Positions 7,812 to 15,088 of a DNA stretch of 20,132 nucleotides are shown here, piece by piece. Position numbers and translations under genes: made by a program. The notes under the pieces are model-generated. The model made no database searches. It saw nothing but the letters and a program-made list of their open reading frames with translations, and had not been told where the DNA came from. The stretch is from SVEL01 sp045126475 (lineage in GTDB: Bacteria; Bacillota; Clostridia; Lachnospirales; Lachnospiraceae): NCBI GenBank assembly GCA_045126475.1, contig JBGVOL010000020.1:1-20132 (forward strand), written 5' to 3'. Numbering within the stretch: the stretch's first letter is position 1; the number at the start of each line of letters is the position of its first letter.

Positions 7812-8126
7812 ATGGCAGGAAAAGACTTAAATAATGATGATGAAATGTATGTAACACTCACACTTGAGGATGACTCAGAAGTGGAGTGCGTGGTTATAAC
7901 CATATTTGAAGCAGGAGACAGGGATTACATTGCACTTCTACCGACAGATGACGGCGACAGTGAGGAAGGCGAGGTTTACCTGTACAGATTTGATGAAGAT
8001 GAGGAGGGAAATCCTTCATTGTCAAACATCGAGTCAGATGAAGAGTATGAAGTGGTTGCAGACCGCTTTGATGAATGGCTCGATGAGCAGGAATTTAAAG
8101 AGATTGCCGGAGACGATGAAGAATAA
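7812..8126 (+). CDS. DUF1292 small acidic protein (YrzB-like)
   Basis: A 104-residue, strongly acidic protein with the DUF1292 pattern. The N-terminal half contains MYVTLTLEDDSEVECVVITIFE, then DRDYIALLP, then an acidic stretch and a final EYEVVADRFDEWLDEQEF. Such proteins are widespread in Firmicutes and have no established biochemical function. The length is typical. The ribosome binding site AGAGGAAAG lies shortly before the ATG. It is the first gene after the structured leader, and the MATE gene begins 6 bases after its stop, so the two are almost certainly co-transcribed. I see no catalytic motif and no membrane segment. Confidence 0.85.
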   Translation: MAGKDLNNDDEMYVTLTLEDDSEVECVVITIFEAGDRDYIALLPTDDGDSEEGEVYLYRFDEDEEGNPSLSNIESDEEYEVVADRFDEWLDEQEFKEIAGDDEE

Positions 8127-8132
8127 ATTAAA

Positions 8133-9536
8133 ATGAGTTTTAAAAAGAAATTTATAGGTGATAAGAAGTTTTACAGGATGCTTATTGCAGTTGCACTTCC
8201 TATTGTTATACAGAACGGAATTACCAATTTTGTGAGTATGCTTGACAATATAATGATTGGACGGATAGGCACGGAGCAGATGACAGGTGTATCTGTTGTC
8301 AATCAGTTGTTGTTTGTCTTTAATCTCAGCATATTCGGAATGATTTCCGGAGCAGGAATTTTTGGAGCCCAGTTCTACGGAAAAGGCGATGAGGAAGGTA
8401 TGCGTTATACCTTCAGGTTTAAGATGATTCTGTGTACTGTATTTTCATTGATTGCAATTGTGGGACTGACAGTTTTTGGAAGTGAACTTATATCCATGTT
8501 TCTCCATGAGGGAAGCGAGACGGGAGATTTGCAAAAGGCACTGGGTTACGGAAAAGAATACCTTGGCATCATGATGATACAGATGATTCCCTGTGCCATA
8601 ACACAGGCCTACGCAAGTACACTTCGTGAGCGCGGTGAGACGGTTATTCCAATGCTTGCCGGTGTGGCAGCAGTCATAATTAATGTATGCTTAAACGGCG
8701 TGCTGATATTCGGATTACTTGGTTTTCCGAAGCTTGGAGTAGTGGGAGCCGCCATTGCCACATGTATAGCCAAAACAATAGAATTTCTTATCGTAGTAAT
8801 ATGGACTCACAGACATAGTGACATCCATGTGTTTATAAAAGGTGCCTACAGGAGCATTTATATTCCAAGACACCTTATGGCACAGATTATTGTCAAGGGA
8901 ACACCTCTTATGATGAATGAGGCATTGTGGTCAGTTGCCATGACATTTCTTGTACAATGCTACTCCGTGAGAGGTCTGGCGGTTGTGGCTGCCGTAAATA
9001 TAGCCACGACACTGACTAATCTGTTTAATATAGTGTTTATGTCTATAGGAAGTGCTATTTCCATTATAATAGGGCAGCTCCTGGGAGCAGGCAAAATGGA
9101 AGAGGCAAAGGAAACGGACAACAGGCTCATATTCTTTGCGGTTGCAAGCTGTATAGTGCTTGGAGTGGTAGTGATACTTATTGCACCATTGTTCCCGCTT
9201 ATTTACAACACTACGGATGAGGTAAGAAACCTGGCGGCATCGTTTATACGAATAGGCGGACTTTTTATGCCTGTGTGGGCATTTCTTAATTCGGCATACT
9301 TTACCATAAGAACCGGAGGAAAGACAGTTATCACATTCTTCTTTGACAGTGTGTTTATCTGGGTTGTGACGGTGCCGATTGCATTTGTCACCTCAAGATT
9401 TACGGATTTATCCATTGTCCCGATTTATTTTACCTGTCAGGCAGTAGATGTAATTAAGTGTATTATAGGTTATGTTCTTTTAAAGAAGGGTATATGGTTA
9501 AATAATCTGGTTGAAACAGAAAGAAAGAGTGAATAA
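8133..9536 (+). CDS. MATE-family multidrug/toxin efflux transporter
   Basis: A 467-residue integral membrane protein predicted to export cationic drugs or metabolites in exchange for Na+ or H+. The N-terminus (LPIVIQNGITNFVSMLDNIMIGRIG, with the conserved VSMLDNIMIG region) is typical of MATE proteins. About 12 hydrophobic segments in two similar halves can be followed along the chain, and the size fits the family. The gene begins 6 bases after the DUF1292 stop. No good Shine-Dalgarno sequence lies close to its ATG (nearest GGAG about 20 bases upstream), so translation is probably coupled to the gene before it. The regulator gene follows after 12 bases. The substrate is unknown. Confidence 0.93.
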   Translation: MSFKKKFIGDKKFYRMLIAVALPIVIQNGITNFVSMLDNIMIGRIGTEQMTGVSVVNQLLFVFNLSIFGMISGAGIFGAQFYGKGDEEGMRYTFRFKMILCTVFSLIAIVGLTVFGSELISMFLHEGSETGDLQKALGYGKEYLGIMMIQMIPCAITQAYASTLRERGETVIPMLAGVAAVIINVCLNGVLIFGLLGFPKLGVVGAAIATCIAKTIEFLIVVIWTHRHSDIHVFIKGAYRSIYIPRHLMAQIIVKGTPLMMNEALWSVAMTFLVQCYSVRGLAVVAAVNIATTLTNLFNIVFMSIGSAISIIIGQLLGAGKMEEAKETDNRLIFFAVASCIVLGVVVILIAPLFPLIYNTTDEVRNLAASFIRIGGLFMPVWAFLNSAYFTIRTGGKTVITFFFDSVFIWVVTVPIAFVTSRFTDLSIVPIYFTCQAVDVIKCIIGYVLLKKGIWLNNLVETERKSE

Positions 9537-9548
9537 CAGGAGGAGAAC

Positions 9549-10247
9549 ATGAAGATTCTCGTTGTTGAGGATGATGCGGCAATCGCATCGGGAATTGAAT
9601 ATTCATTGCAGCAGGAAGGCTTTGTGGTATGCAAAGCCTCTTCTGTTAAGGAAGCTTTAGAGTCCATGGAAGGAGTTGATTTATTTCTTCTCGATTTGAC
9701 CCTGCCTGACGGGACGGGATATGACATTTGCCGTAAGGTCAAGGAGAAGTCAGACAGACCGGTTGTATTTCTGTCGGCGTGTGACGAGGAAGTAAATGTG
9801 GTCATGGGACTTGACATGGGTGCGGATGACTATATTACAAAACCCTTCCGTGTGAAGGAACTTATGTCCAGAATAAGGATGGTTCTTCGCAGATACGGTC
9901 TGAATAAGGCGTCACAGGCGGAAACGGAAAACCAGACAGGCATCATAACGGCAGGAAACATAACTGTTTCGGTAAATGATGCGAGAGTGTACAAAAATGG
10001 AAGGGATGTGGAGCTTACGGCGTTAGAGTACAGGCTGTTGCTTACATTGCTTCAAAACAGAGGGCAGGTTTTGTCAAGGAACCAGCTCTTATCAGGAATA
10101 TGGGATGTGGCAGGAGATTATGTCAACGATAATACTCTCACGGTCTATATCAAAAGGCTGAGAGATAAGCTTGAGGATAACCCGACACAGCCTGAGATTA
10201 TCGAAACCGTAAGGGGAATGGGGTACAGGATAGGTAAAAATGTTTAG
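9549..10247 (+). CDS. OmpR/PhoB-family response regulator
   Basis: A 232-residue two-component regulator. The receiver domain (about 1-115) has the acidic pair D8-D9, phospho-acceptor D49 (LFLLDLTLPDG), S76 and K98 (DYITKPF). The C-terminal winged-helix DNA-binding domain (about 133-232) shows the pattern LTALEYRLLLTLLQNRGQVLSR and ends in ETVRGMGYRIG. The start has the strong ribosome binding site AGGAGGAGA. The gene overlaps its kinase by 8 bases, so the two form a pair. A BceR-like site upstream of the ABC transporter suggests that this transporter is its target (inference). Confidence 0.95.
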   Translation: MKILVVEDDAAIASGIEYSLQQEGFVVCKASSVKEALESMEGVDLFLLDLTLPDGTGYDICRKVKEKSDRPVVFLSACDEEVNVVMGLDMGADDYITKPFRVKELMSRIRMVLRRYGLNKASQAETENQTGIITAGNITVSVNDARVYKNGRDVELTALEYRLLLTLLQNRGQVLSRNQLLSGIWDVAGDYVNDNTLTVYIKRLRDKLEDNPTQPEIIETVRGMGYRIGKNV

Positions 10248-11301
10248 AAACAGGGAATTTAAACTGCTAATTTTAATATCGACACTTGTTGTTGTGGCAG
10301 AGGCAATATTATTGTCACATGGCGGTGACAGTATCGCATTTGCCGCAACGGGAATAATATTGTGCTATGCGGTATACATAATTGTATTTACGGCTTTTCG
10401 TTACAGAAAGATAAAGAAAATGTCTGAATGGCTGTCTGCTTTACAGGGCAGGGACAACGACAAAATTTCAGAATATATAGAAAAACTAAAAAATTTGACG
10501 GGTCATGACGAGTACAGGTTTACGGAATATGTGGAGGGGGAACTGAGCATTCTCCAAAACGAAGTGTATAAGGTAACTGTTCGAATGATTGAATTAAATG
10601 AGAGACTTTTAAAGGACAAGACATATCTTGCTGACACACTTGCGGATATCTCACATCAGCTTAAGACACCTATGACATCCATGATGGTTATGGCTGATTT
10701 ACTCAGTAATCCGGAGCTTCCTGCAGACAAGCGCCAGGAATTTACGGGAAATATACAAAGCCAGCTTGAACGGATGGAGTGGCTCTTGTCAACATTATTA
10801 AAGATGTCAAAGCTTGATGCGGGCACTTTGCGACTTAATCCTTCCAAGACAGATTTAAAGCAGATGATAAACAGGGCTGTAAGCCATCTGATTATCCCTA
10901 TGGAGCTGAAAAACCAGAATCTTGTCATAAGCTGCAAGGATGAAAATGACAGCATTATGCTTAATATTGATGAAAACTGGACTGCAGAGGCAGTATCAAA
11001 TATAGTTAAAAATTGTATGGAACATACACCTGAGTCCGGAAGTATACATATTGAATACGGAGACAATCCTCTTTATAAATATATCACTATAAAGGATACG
11101 GGAGAGGGAATATCTGCGGAAGACCTGCCACACATATTTGAACGTTTCTATAAAGGAAAAAATGCAGGGAAAGACAGTGTGGGAATAGGTTTGGCATTTG
11201 CAAGGCAGATTATAAGTATGGAAAACGGAAGTATAGAAGTAACCTCAAAAAAAGGCGAGGGAAGCCGCTTCCTCATAAAATTTTACAAAGGTGCAGTTTA
11301 A
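10240..11301 (+). CDS. Sensor histidine kinase, intramembrane-sensing (BceS-like) type
   Basis: A 353-residue membrane kinase. Two N-terminal membrane helices (about 8-28 and 32-54) are separated by only a few residues, so there is no extracellular sensor domain. This is the layout of BceS-type kinases, which take their signal from a partner ABC transporter. The dimerisation/phosphotransfer site is H139 in ISHQLKTP. The ATPase domain has an N-box with N254 and N258 (NIVKNCMEH), a G1 box DTGEGIS (286-292), an F-box around HIFERFYKG and a G2 box GIGLAFAR (315-322). It is translationally coupled to the regulator by an 8-base overlap (ATGTTTAG) and is the last gene before a terminator. Confidence 0.93.
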   Translation: MFRNREFKLLILISTLVVVAEAILLSHGGDSIAFAATGIILCYAVYIIVFTAFRYRKIKKMSEWLSALQGRDNDKISEYIEKLKNLTGHDEYRFTEYVEGELSILQNEVYKVTVRMIELNERLLKDKTYLADTLADISHQLKTPMTSMMVMADLLSNPELPADKRQEFTGNIQSQLERMEWLLSTLLKMSKLDAGTLRLNPSKTDLKQMINRAVSHLIIPMELKNQNLVISCKDENDSIMLNIDENWTAEAVSNIVKNCMEHTPESGSIHIEYGDNPLYKYITIKDTGEGISAEDLPHIFERFYKGKNAGKDSVGIGLAFARQIISMENGSIEVTSKKGEGSRFLIKFYKGAV

Positions 11302-11332
11302 AATAACGGGCTGTTGCGACAGCCCGTTATTT
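11301..11332 (+). terminator. Rho-independent terminator after the kinase gene
   Basis: AAATAACGGGCTGT (11301-11314), TGCG loop, ACAGCCCGTTATTT (11319-11332): a perfect 14-bp stem that begins at the kinase stop codon and ends in T-rich sequence. Its core resembles the terminator at 5723-5758. The symmetric A/T flanks suggest it could act on both strands. Confidence 0.85.
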
Positions 11333-11336
11333 TAAG

Positions 11337-11350
11337 TGACAAAATTGTAA
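11337..11350 (+). promoter_or_regulatory. BceR-type regulator binding site
   Basis: TGACA-AAAT-TGTAA fits, base for base, the inverted-repeat consensus TNACA-N4-TGTAA reported for BceR-like regulators (from memory). It lies 25 bases upstream of the -35 of the ABC transporter promoter, a fitting place for an activator. The nearby OmpR-type regulator (9549-10247) is the obvious candidate to bind it. Confidence 0.6.
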
Positions 11351-11375
11351 TATTTGTATTCACCGAAGAGTCATA

Positions 11376-11404
11376 TTGACAGGGTAGTATATAGCATGTA
11401 GATA
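11376..11404 (+). promoter_or_regulatory. Predicted promoter of the ABC transporter genes
   Basis: A perfect -35 TTGACA (11376-11381) is followed after 17 bp by a poor -10, TAGATA (11399-11404). A weak -10 would fit an activator-dependent promoter, consistent with the BceR-like box upstream. The ribosome binding site AGGAAAGGA (11418-11426) precedes the ATG at 11434. Confidence 0.5.
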
Positions 11405-11433
11405 GGAAATCATTTACAGGAAAGGAAAATATC

Positions 11434-12135
11434 ATGGAAATATTAAGGGTTGAAAATTTATGTAAATCGTACGGAAAAGGGGAAACCATGGTTAAGGCAC
11501 TTGATAATGTGTCATTTTCCGTGGAGAAAGGTGAGTTTGTGGCCATAATAGGTCCTTCAGGCTCAGGAAAATCCACGCTGTTACATCTCTTAGGAGGGGT
11601 TGATAAGCCGGATTCGGGAAAGGTGTATATTGACGGTACGGATATTTACAGTCTGAATGAAACAAATCTTGCAATATTCAGAAGAAGACAGGTTGGACTT
11701 ATTTATCAGTTTTACAATCTTATTCCGGTTTTAAATGTGGAGGAGAATATTACACTTCCAATGCTTCTTGACGGGAAAAAGCCTGACGGGGAACAGCTTG
11801 AAAAGATTCTTGAGGTTCTTCAGCTGTCAGAAAGGAAGACTCATCTTCCGAATCAGCTCTCAGGAGGTCAGCAGCAGCGTGTTTCAATAGGAAGGGCTAT
11901 TATCAATAATCCTTCAATTGTTCTGGCTGATGAACCGACGGGTAACCTTGATTCAAAGAACAGTGAGGATATAATCGAACTTTTGAAGGAGTCAAACAGA
12001 AGGTATAATCAGACGCTTATAGTCATTACACATGACGAAAGCATTGCATTGCAGGCAGACAGGGTTATAGCCATAGAGGACGGCAGAATTTCAAGAGATG
12101 AAGTTATAAGAGATTTTAAAACAGGCATAAATTAG
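11434..12135 (+). CDS. ABC transporter ATP-binding protein (MacB/BceA/LolD type)
   Basis: A 233-residue cytoplasmic ATPase that would energise the adjacent FtsX-type permease. Motifs in order: Walker A GPSGSGKST (40-48), Q-loop Q92, signature LSGGQQQR (142-149), Walker B IVLADEPTG (162-170), D-loop NLDS and switch H200 (VITHD). The LADEPTGNLDS form is typical of the group acting with FtsX/MacB permeases. The length is normal. The permease gene follows after 17 bases in the same unit. Together with the upstream kinase-regulator pair and the BceR-like box, it resembles a Bce-type antimicrobial-peptide response module. The substrate is not known. Confidence 0.94.
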   Translation: MEILRVENLCKSYGKGETMVKALDNVSFSVEKGEFVAIIGPSGSGKSTLLHLLGGVDKPDSGKVYIDGTDIYSLNETNLAIFRRRQVGLIYQFYNLIPVLNVEENITLPMLLDGKKPDGEQLEKILEVLQLSERKTHLPNQLSGGQQQRVSIGRAIINNPSIVLADEPTGNLDSKNSEDIIELLKESNRRYNQTLIVITHDESIALQADRVIAIEDGRISRDEVIRDFKTGIN

Positions 12136-12152
12136 CCGGAAAGGAGTTTAAG

Positions 12153-14807
12153 GTGAATATTATTAATAAACTTACTCTTCGTCATATGAAGCTTAATAAA
12201 AGAAGAACTCTTGTGACAATCATCGGTATAATTATTTCGGTTGCAATGATTACTGCTGTATCCACGGTGGGTTATTCCATCATGGATTTCTATGCAAGAA
12301 ACGCAATGGAAAACACAGGATATTTTCATTTTAAGTATTCAAATTATATGTACGGGGACAATGATGTGATTCTTGATGAGTTTGACGTGGAGAATCACGC
12401 GTTAATAAAGAATGTAGGGGATTACAGTTATACTGTAGATGACGAAGGAAATGTTGCAACGGCTCCTTTCGTGTATGATGAAGAAAATACGACAGAAACA
12501 CAGGATGTTATGAGAGTCGAAGCAGTGTCGGATAATTATTTTGAAATGATGAATATTAAACTTTCAGAAGGAAGATATCCTGAAAATAGCGGGGAAGTAC
12601 TGCTGTCATCGGCCATGAGTGAAAGATACAGCAACAGCAAAACCGGGGACGAGATAGTAATAGGGGGGCAGAAATATACTATTTGCGGTAAAATGGCAGA
12701 TACAGATTTCGAATCAATAAATTTGTCACTGCCGGGTGCATGGACATATCCTGTTTATACAAGACTGGACACATCTTCATTGAAGAAGACGGACCTTGTA
12801 AGCGGTTATTTCTATGCAGGAGGAGCTCTTGATAATATTGAAGAACGGGCAGAGGATGTATTATCAAAGCTTATGAAGTCGGACATTCCGTCGGGAGAGA
12901 TGGCAGGTGACAATGAGGCATGGTATTGTGACGGAACAAACCTCTCATACAATTACAGAGTATTGTCTTATCTGGGATTATCACGGTATGACAACATAAA
13001 TTCAATGATGAGCACACTTAAACTGATTCTTGTGGTAATCATAATGATAGGAAGTGTATCGCTTATTGCAAACGGATTTATCATTTCAATATCAGAGAGA
13101 AGCCGCTATCTTGGAATGCTTGCAAGTATCGGAGCGACAAAGAAACAAAAAAGAGGCAGCATTTATTTTGAGGGATTTTTAGAGGGAATAATTGCCATAC
13201 CCCTTGGTATAATTGCGGGTATTGGCGGAATATGGGTAACATTTAAGCTTATCGAACCGCTGGTAAATGAATTAAGCGGAAGCGAAACAGGTCTTAGGGT
13301 TATTGTTAACGGCAGAGTAATACTGTGGGCAGTTGTATTCTCTGTACTGACAATATTCTTATCGGCATATATACCTGCAAAGAGAGCGTCAAGGATTGCA
13401 CCAATCGATGCCATAAGGCAGAATAAGGACGTAAAGATTTCAGCCGGTACGGTAAAGACAATGGGTATAACTAAAAAGATTTTTGGCTTTGAAGGGGATT
13501 TGGCACTTAAAAATCTTAAGCGAAATAAGAAGAGATACAGAGTAACAGTATTTTCAATGTTTATAAGCCTTACACTGTTTATATCAGTATTTTCATTTGT
13601 GTATTATATGAAAAAGGGCATATGTGCCGAGATAGGAACAGAAGGCTATGATATGAGATTTGAGTATCCTGTAGAAGGAGATGAGTTTAGAAATGCGACG
13701 GACAGCTTTTTGAAAAATCAGTCAAAGTACATTGAAAAATCTCAGAGATACACATTCATAGTATTATATAACCGTAATGTTGAAGACGTCACAGACGGTA
13801 ATGTTTATAATAAAGATTACATTGAGTTCACCGAAAAATGTAATATTTCACACAGTTATAATGCGAATCTCATAACAATGTCCGAGCCTGATTTAAGAGA
13901 GTATTTAGAAACAGTGGGCATTGACTATGATGAATTTGTTGAAAAAGACAATAATGTCATATTGTTTGACGGACTGGGAATGACATGCTACACAGATGAT
14001 GGGGAAAGACTGGCGTATTTTGGGGATTTATACAATAATAATCTTACGGATATAGAGTATCAGTATGAAATGGTAGAGGAATACGATGAAAACGGTGTAA
14101 TAGTTTCAAAAGTATCAGAAAATGAAAAGATAAACATGAATTATCACATTTTCTCATCACAAAATAAGATGTTTGGCCTCAGTGAGAGAGGAGTTTATCT
14201 GCTTGTGACACCTCAGATGGCAGAGCAGTTAGACGAAAAATTTGATGCGGGATTGTATAATTATCTGACAGTAGACACCACCAATGATGCGAAGCTGGCG
14301 GAGGCTTTCAAGAGTGAGATGGAAAAAATAGGAGCTACCGAAACAGATTATTACATCATCAACAACATTGAGGATATAAAAATGATTGATAAGTCCATGC
14401 TTCTTGTCTCAGTATTTGTATACGGCTTTATAATACTGATGTCATTAATATGCATTGCCAATATTGTAAATACCATATCAACAAGCATTGCCTTGAGACG
14501 CAGGGAGTTTGCAATGCTTAAATCAGTAGGTATGACAGACAGGGCATTCCATAAAATGATTGCCTACGAAAGTGCATTCTACGGCATAAAGGCACTTATA
14601 TTCGGACTTCCGGTGGGAACAGGAATAATGCTTCTTATAAAACACATCATAGAAAAAGAGATTAGTTTTGACATGGGAATACCATGGATGGGATATGTAA
14701 TTGCCATAGTGGGAGTGTTCGTAGTAATAGGCACCACAATGCTCTACTCAGCACGAAGAATTAAGAAAGAGAACGTCATAGACGCCCTCAAAAACGAAAA
14801 TGTGTAA
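12153..14807 (+). CDS. FtsX/MacB-type ABC transporter permease, duplicated with two large external domains
   Basis: An 884-residue membrane protein starting with GTG (ribosome binding site AAGGAG at 12141-12146). About eight membrane helices form two similar modules: helix about 20-42, external domain about 45-283, helices about 287-311, 341-366 and 390-410; then helix about 464-487, external domain about 490-745, helices about 750-772, 808-830 and 847-868. FtsX-like signatures recur in both halves (SERSRYLGMLASIGATKKQ near 314-332 and RRREFAMLKSVGMT near 782-795). True BceB proteins are about 650 residues with ten helices and one large external domain, so this is a different permease type in a Bce-like gene order. 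Such proteins are mechanotransmitters or extractors of peptides rather than simple pores. Confidence 0.92.
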   Translation: MNIINKLTLRHMKLNKRRTLVTIIGIIISVAMITAVSTVGYSIMDFYARNAMENTGYFHFKYSNYMYGDNDVILDEFDVENHALIKNVGDYSYTVDDEGNVATAPFVYDEENTTETQDVMRVEAVSDNYFEMMNIKLSEGRYPENSGEVLLSSAMSERYSNSKTGDEIVIGGQKYTICGKMADTDFESINLSLPGAWTYPVYTRLDTSSLKKTDLVSGYFYAGGALDNIEERAEDVLSKLMKSDIPSGEMAGDNEAWYCDGTNLSYNYRVLSYLGLSRYDNINSMMSTLKLILVVIIMIGSVSLIANGFIISISERSRYLGMLASIGATKKQKRGSIYFEGFLEGIIAIPLGIIAGIGGIWVTFKLIEPLVNELSGSETGLRVIVNGRVILWAVVFSVLTIFLSAYIPAKRASRIAPIDAIRQNKDVKISAGTVKTMGITKKIFGFEGDLALKNLKRNKKRYRVTVFSMFISLTLFISVFSFVYYMKKGICAEIGTEGYDMRFEYPVEGDEFRNATDSFLKNQSKYIEKSQRYTFIVLYNRNVEDVTDGNVYNKDYIEFTEKCNISHSYNANLITMSEPDLREYLETVGIDYDEFVEKDNNVILFDGLGMTCYTDDGERLAYFGDLYNNNLTDIEYQYEMVEEYDENGVIVSKVSENEKINMNYHIFSSQNKMFGLSERGVYLLVTPQMAEQLDEKFDAGLYNYLTVDTTNDAKLAEAFKSEMEKIGATETDYYIINNIEDIKMIDKSMLLVSVFVYGFIILMSLICIANIVNTISTSIALRRREFAMLKSVGMTDRAFHKMIAYESAFYGIKALIFGLPVGTGIMLLIKHIIEKEISFDMGIPWMGYVIAIVGVFVVIGTTMLYSARRIKKENVIDALKNENV

Positions 14808-14810
14808 CAA

Positions 14811-14984
14811 TTAAGCCATGCAAAGGAAAAAACAGAATACACCCGGAGAGGGAGCTTGCTCACTATCCGGGTGTGTTCTGTTTTTTTCTTTATAGGGCGC
14901 AGCCCGACATGAATATTTTGCCGCAAAACTAAAAAAGGTAAGGCAGGAGAAAGAGTAAGGCAAAATATGAATGTCATGGCTTAA
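14811..14984. repeat. 174-bp multi-armed palindromic element after the permease gene
   Basis: Starting 3 bases after the permease stop, TTAAGCCATG (14811-14820) pairs perfectly with CATGGCTTAA (14975-14984). The outer stem encloses three arms: a 21-bp hairpin with one wobble pair (14827-14886), a short hairpin GGGC-GCA-GCCC (14895-14905) and an imperfect 17-bp stem (14906-14922 with 14959-14975) with a purine-rich loop. The layout resembles the element at 7637-7786, but the primary sequence differs. This is most of the 281-base gap before the surface protein gene. Confidence 0.6.
14827..14886. terminator. Strong terminator hairpin of the ABC permease gene
   Basis: The 21 bases from 14827 pair with 14866-14886, with a single G-U pair. 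The stem has a GC-rich top (ACCCGGA/TCCGGGT), is preceded by AAAAAA and is followed by a run of T to 14887. It would terminate the ABC operon and, being symmetric, could also act on the minus strand. It is arm 1 of the larger palindromic element. Confidence 0.75.
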
Positions 14985-14996
14985 TATGCCCTCTCT

Positions 14997-15028
14997 GGTT
15001 ACGTTTTGGTTACGTTTGCGGTGATAAT
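14997..15028 (+). promoter_or_regulatory. Direct repeats and -10 box upstream of the surface protein gene
   Basis: GGTTACGTTT occurs at 14997-15006 and again at 15008-15017, an 11-bp period (one helical turn), followed by a -10-like GATAAT at 15023-15028. No good -35 is visible. Direct repeats with an 11-bp period in place of the -35 are what PhoB/OmpR-type activators bind, so an activated promoter is plausible. Transcription would start near 15035, ahead of the chosen ATG at 15089. Confidence 0.4.
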
Positions 15029-15088
15029 ATGAGAAGACCACAAGAAGATACTTTATCAGATAAACGTAAATGCAAAGGGGAAAGACCT

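Noticed and set aside
9470..9817. 115-residue minus-strand open frame across the MATE/regulator junction
   Set aside because: It covers well-supported coding sequence on the plus strand; its Ser/Thr-rich composition is typical of an antisense frame.
14744..15041. Two overlapping minus-strand open frames over the palindromic element after the permease
   Set aside because: They are made of hairpin and terminator sequence, are rich in Phe, Ser and Arg from T-runs, and lack a ribosome binding site and any family motif.
15029..15088. Upstream ATG extending the surface protein by 20 residues
   Set aside because: The extension (MRRPQEDTLSDKRKCKGERP) precedes an ordinary signal peptide, and this ATG falls right at the -10 box. 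The ATG at 15089 has the better ribosome binding site.
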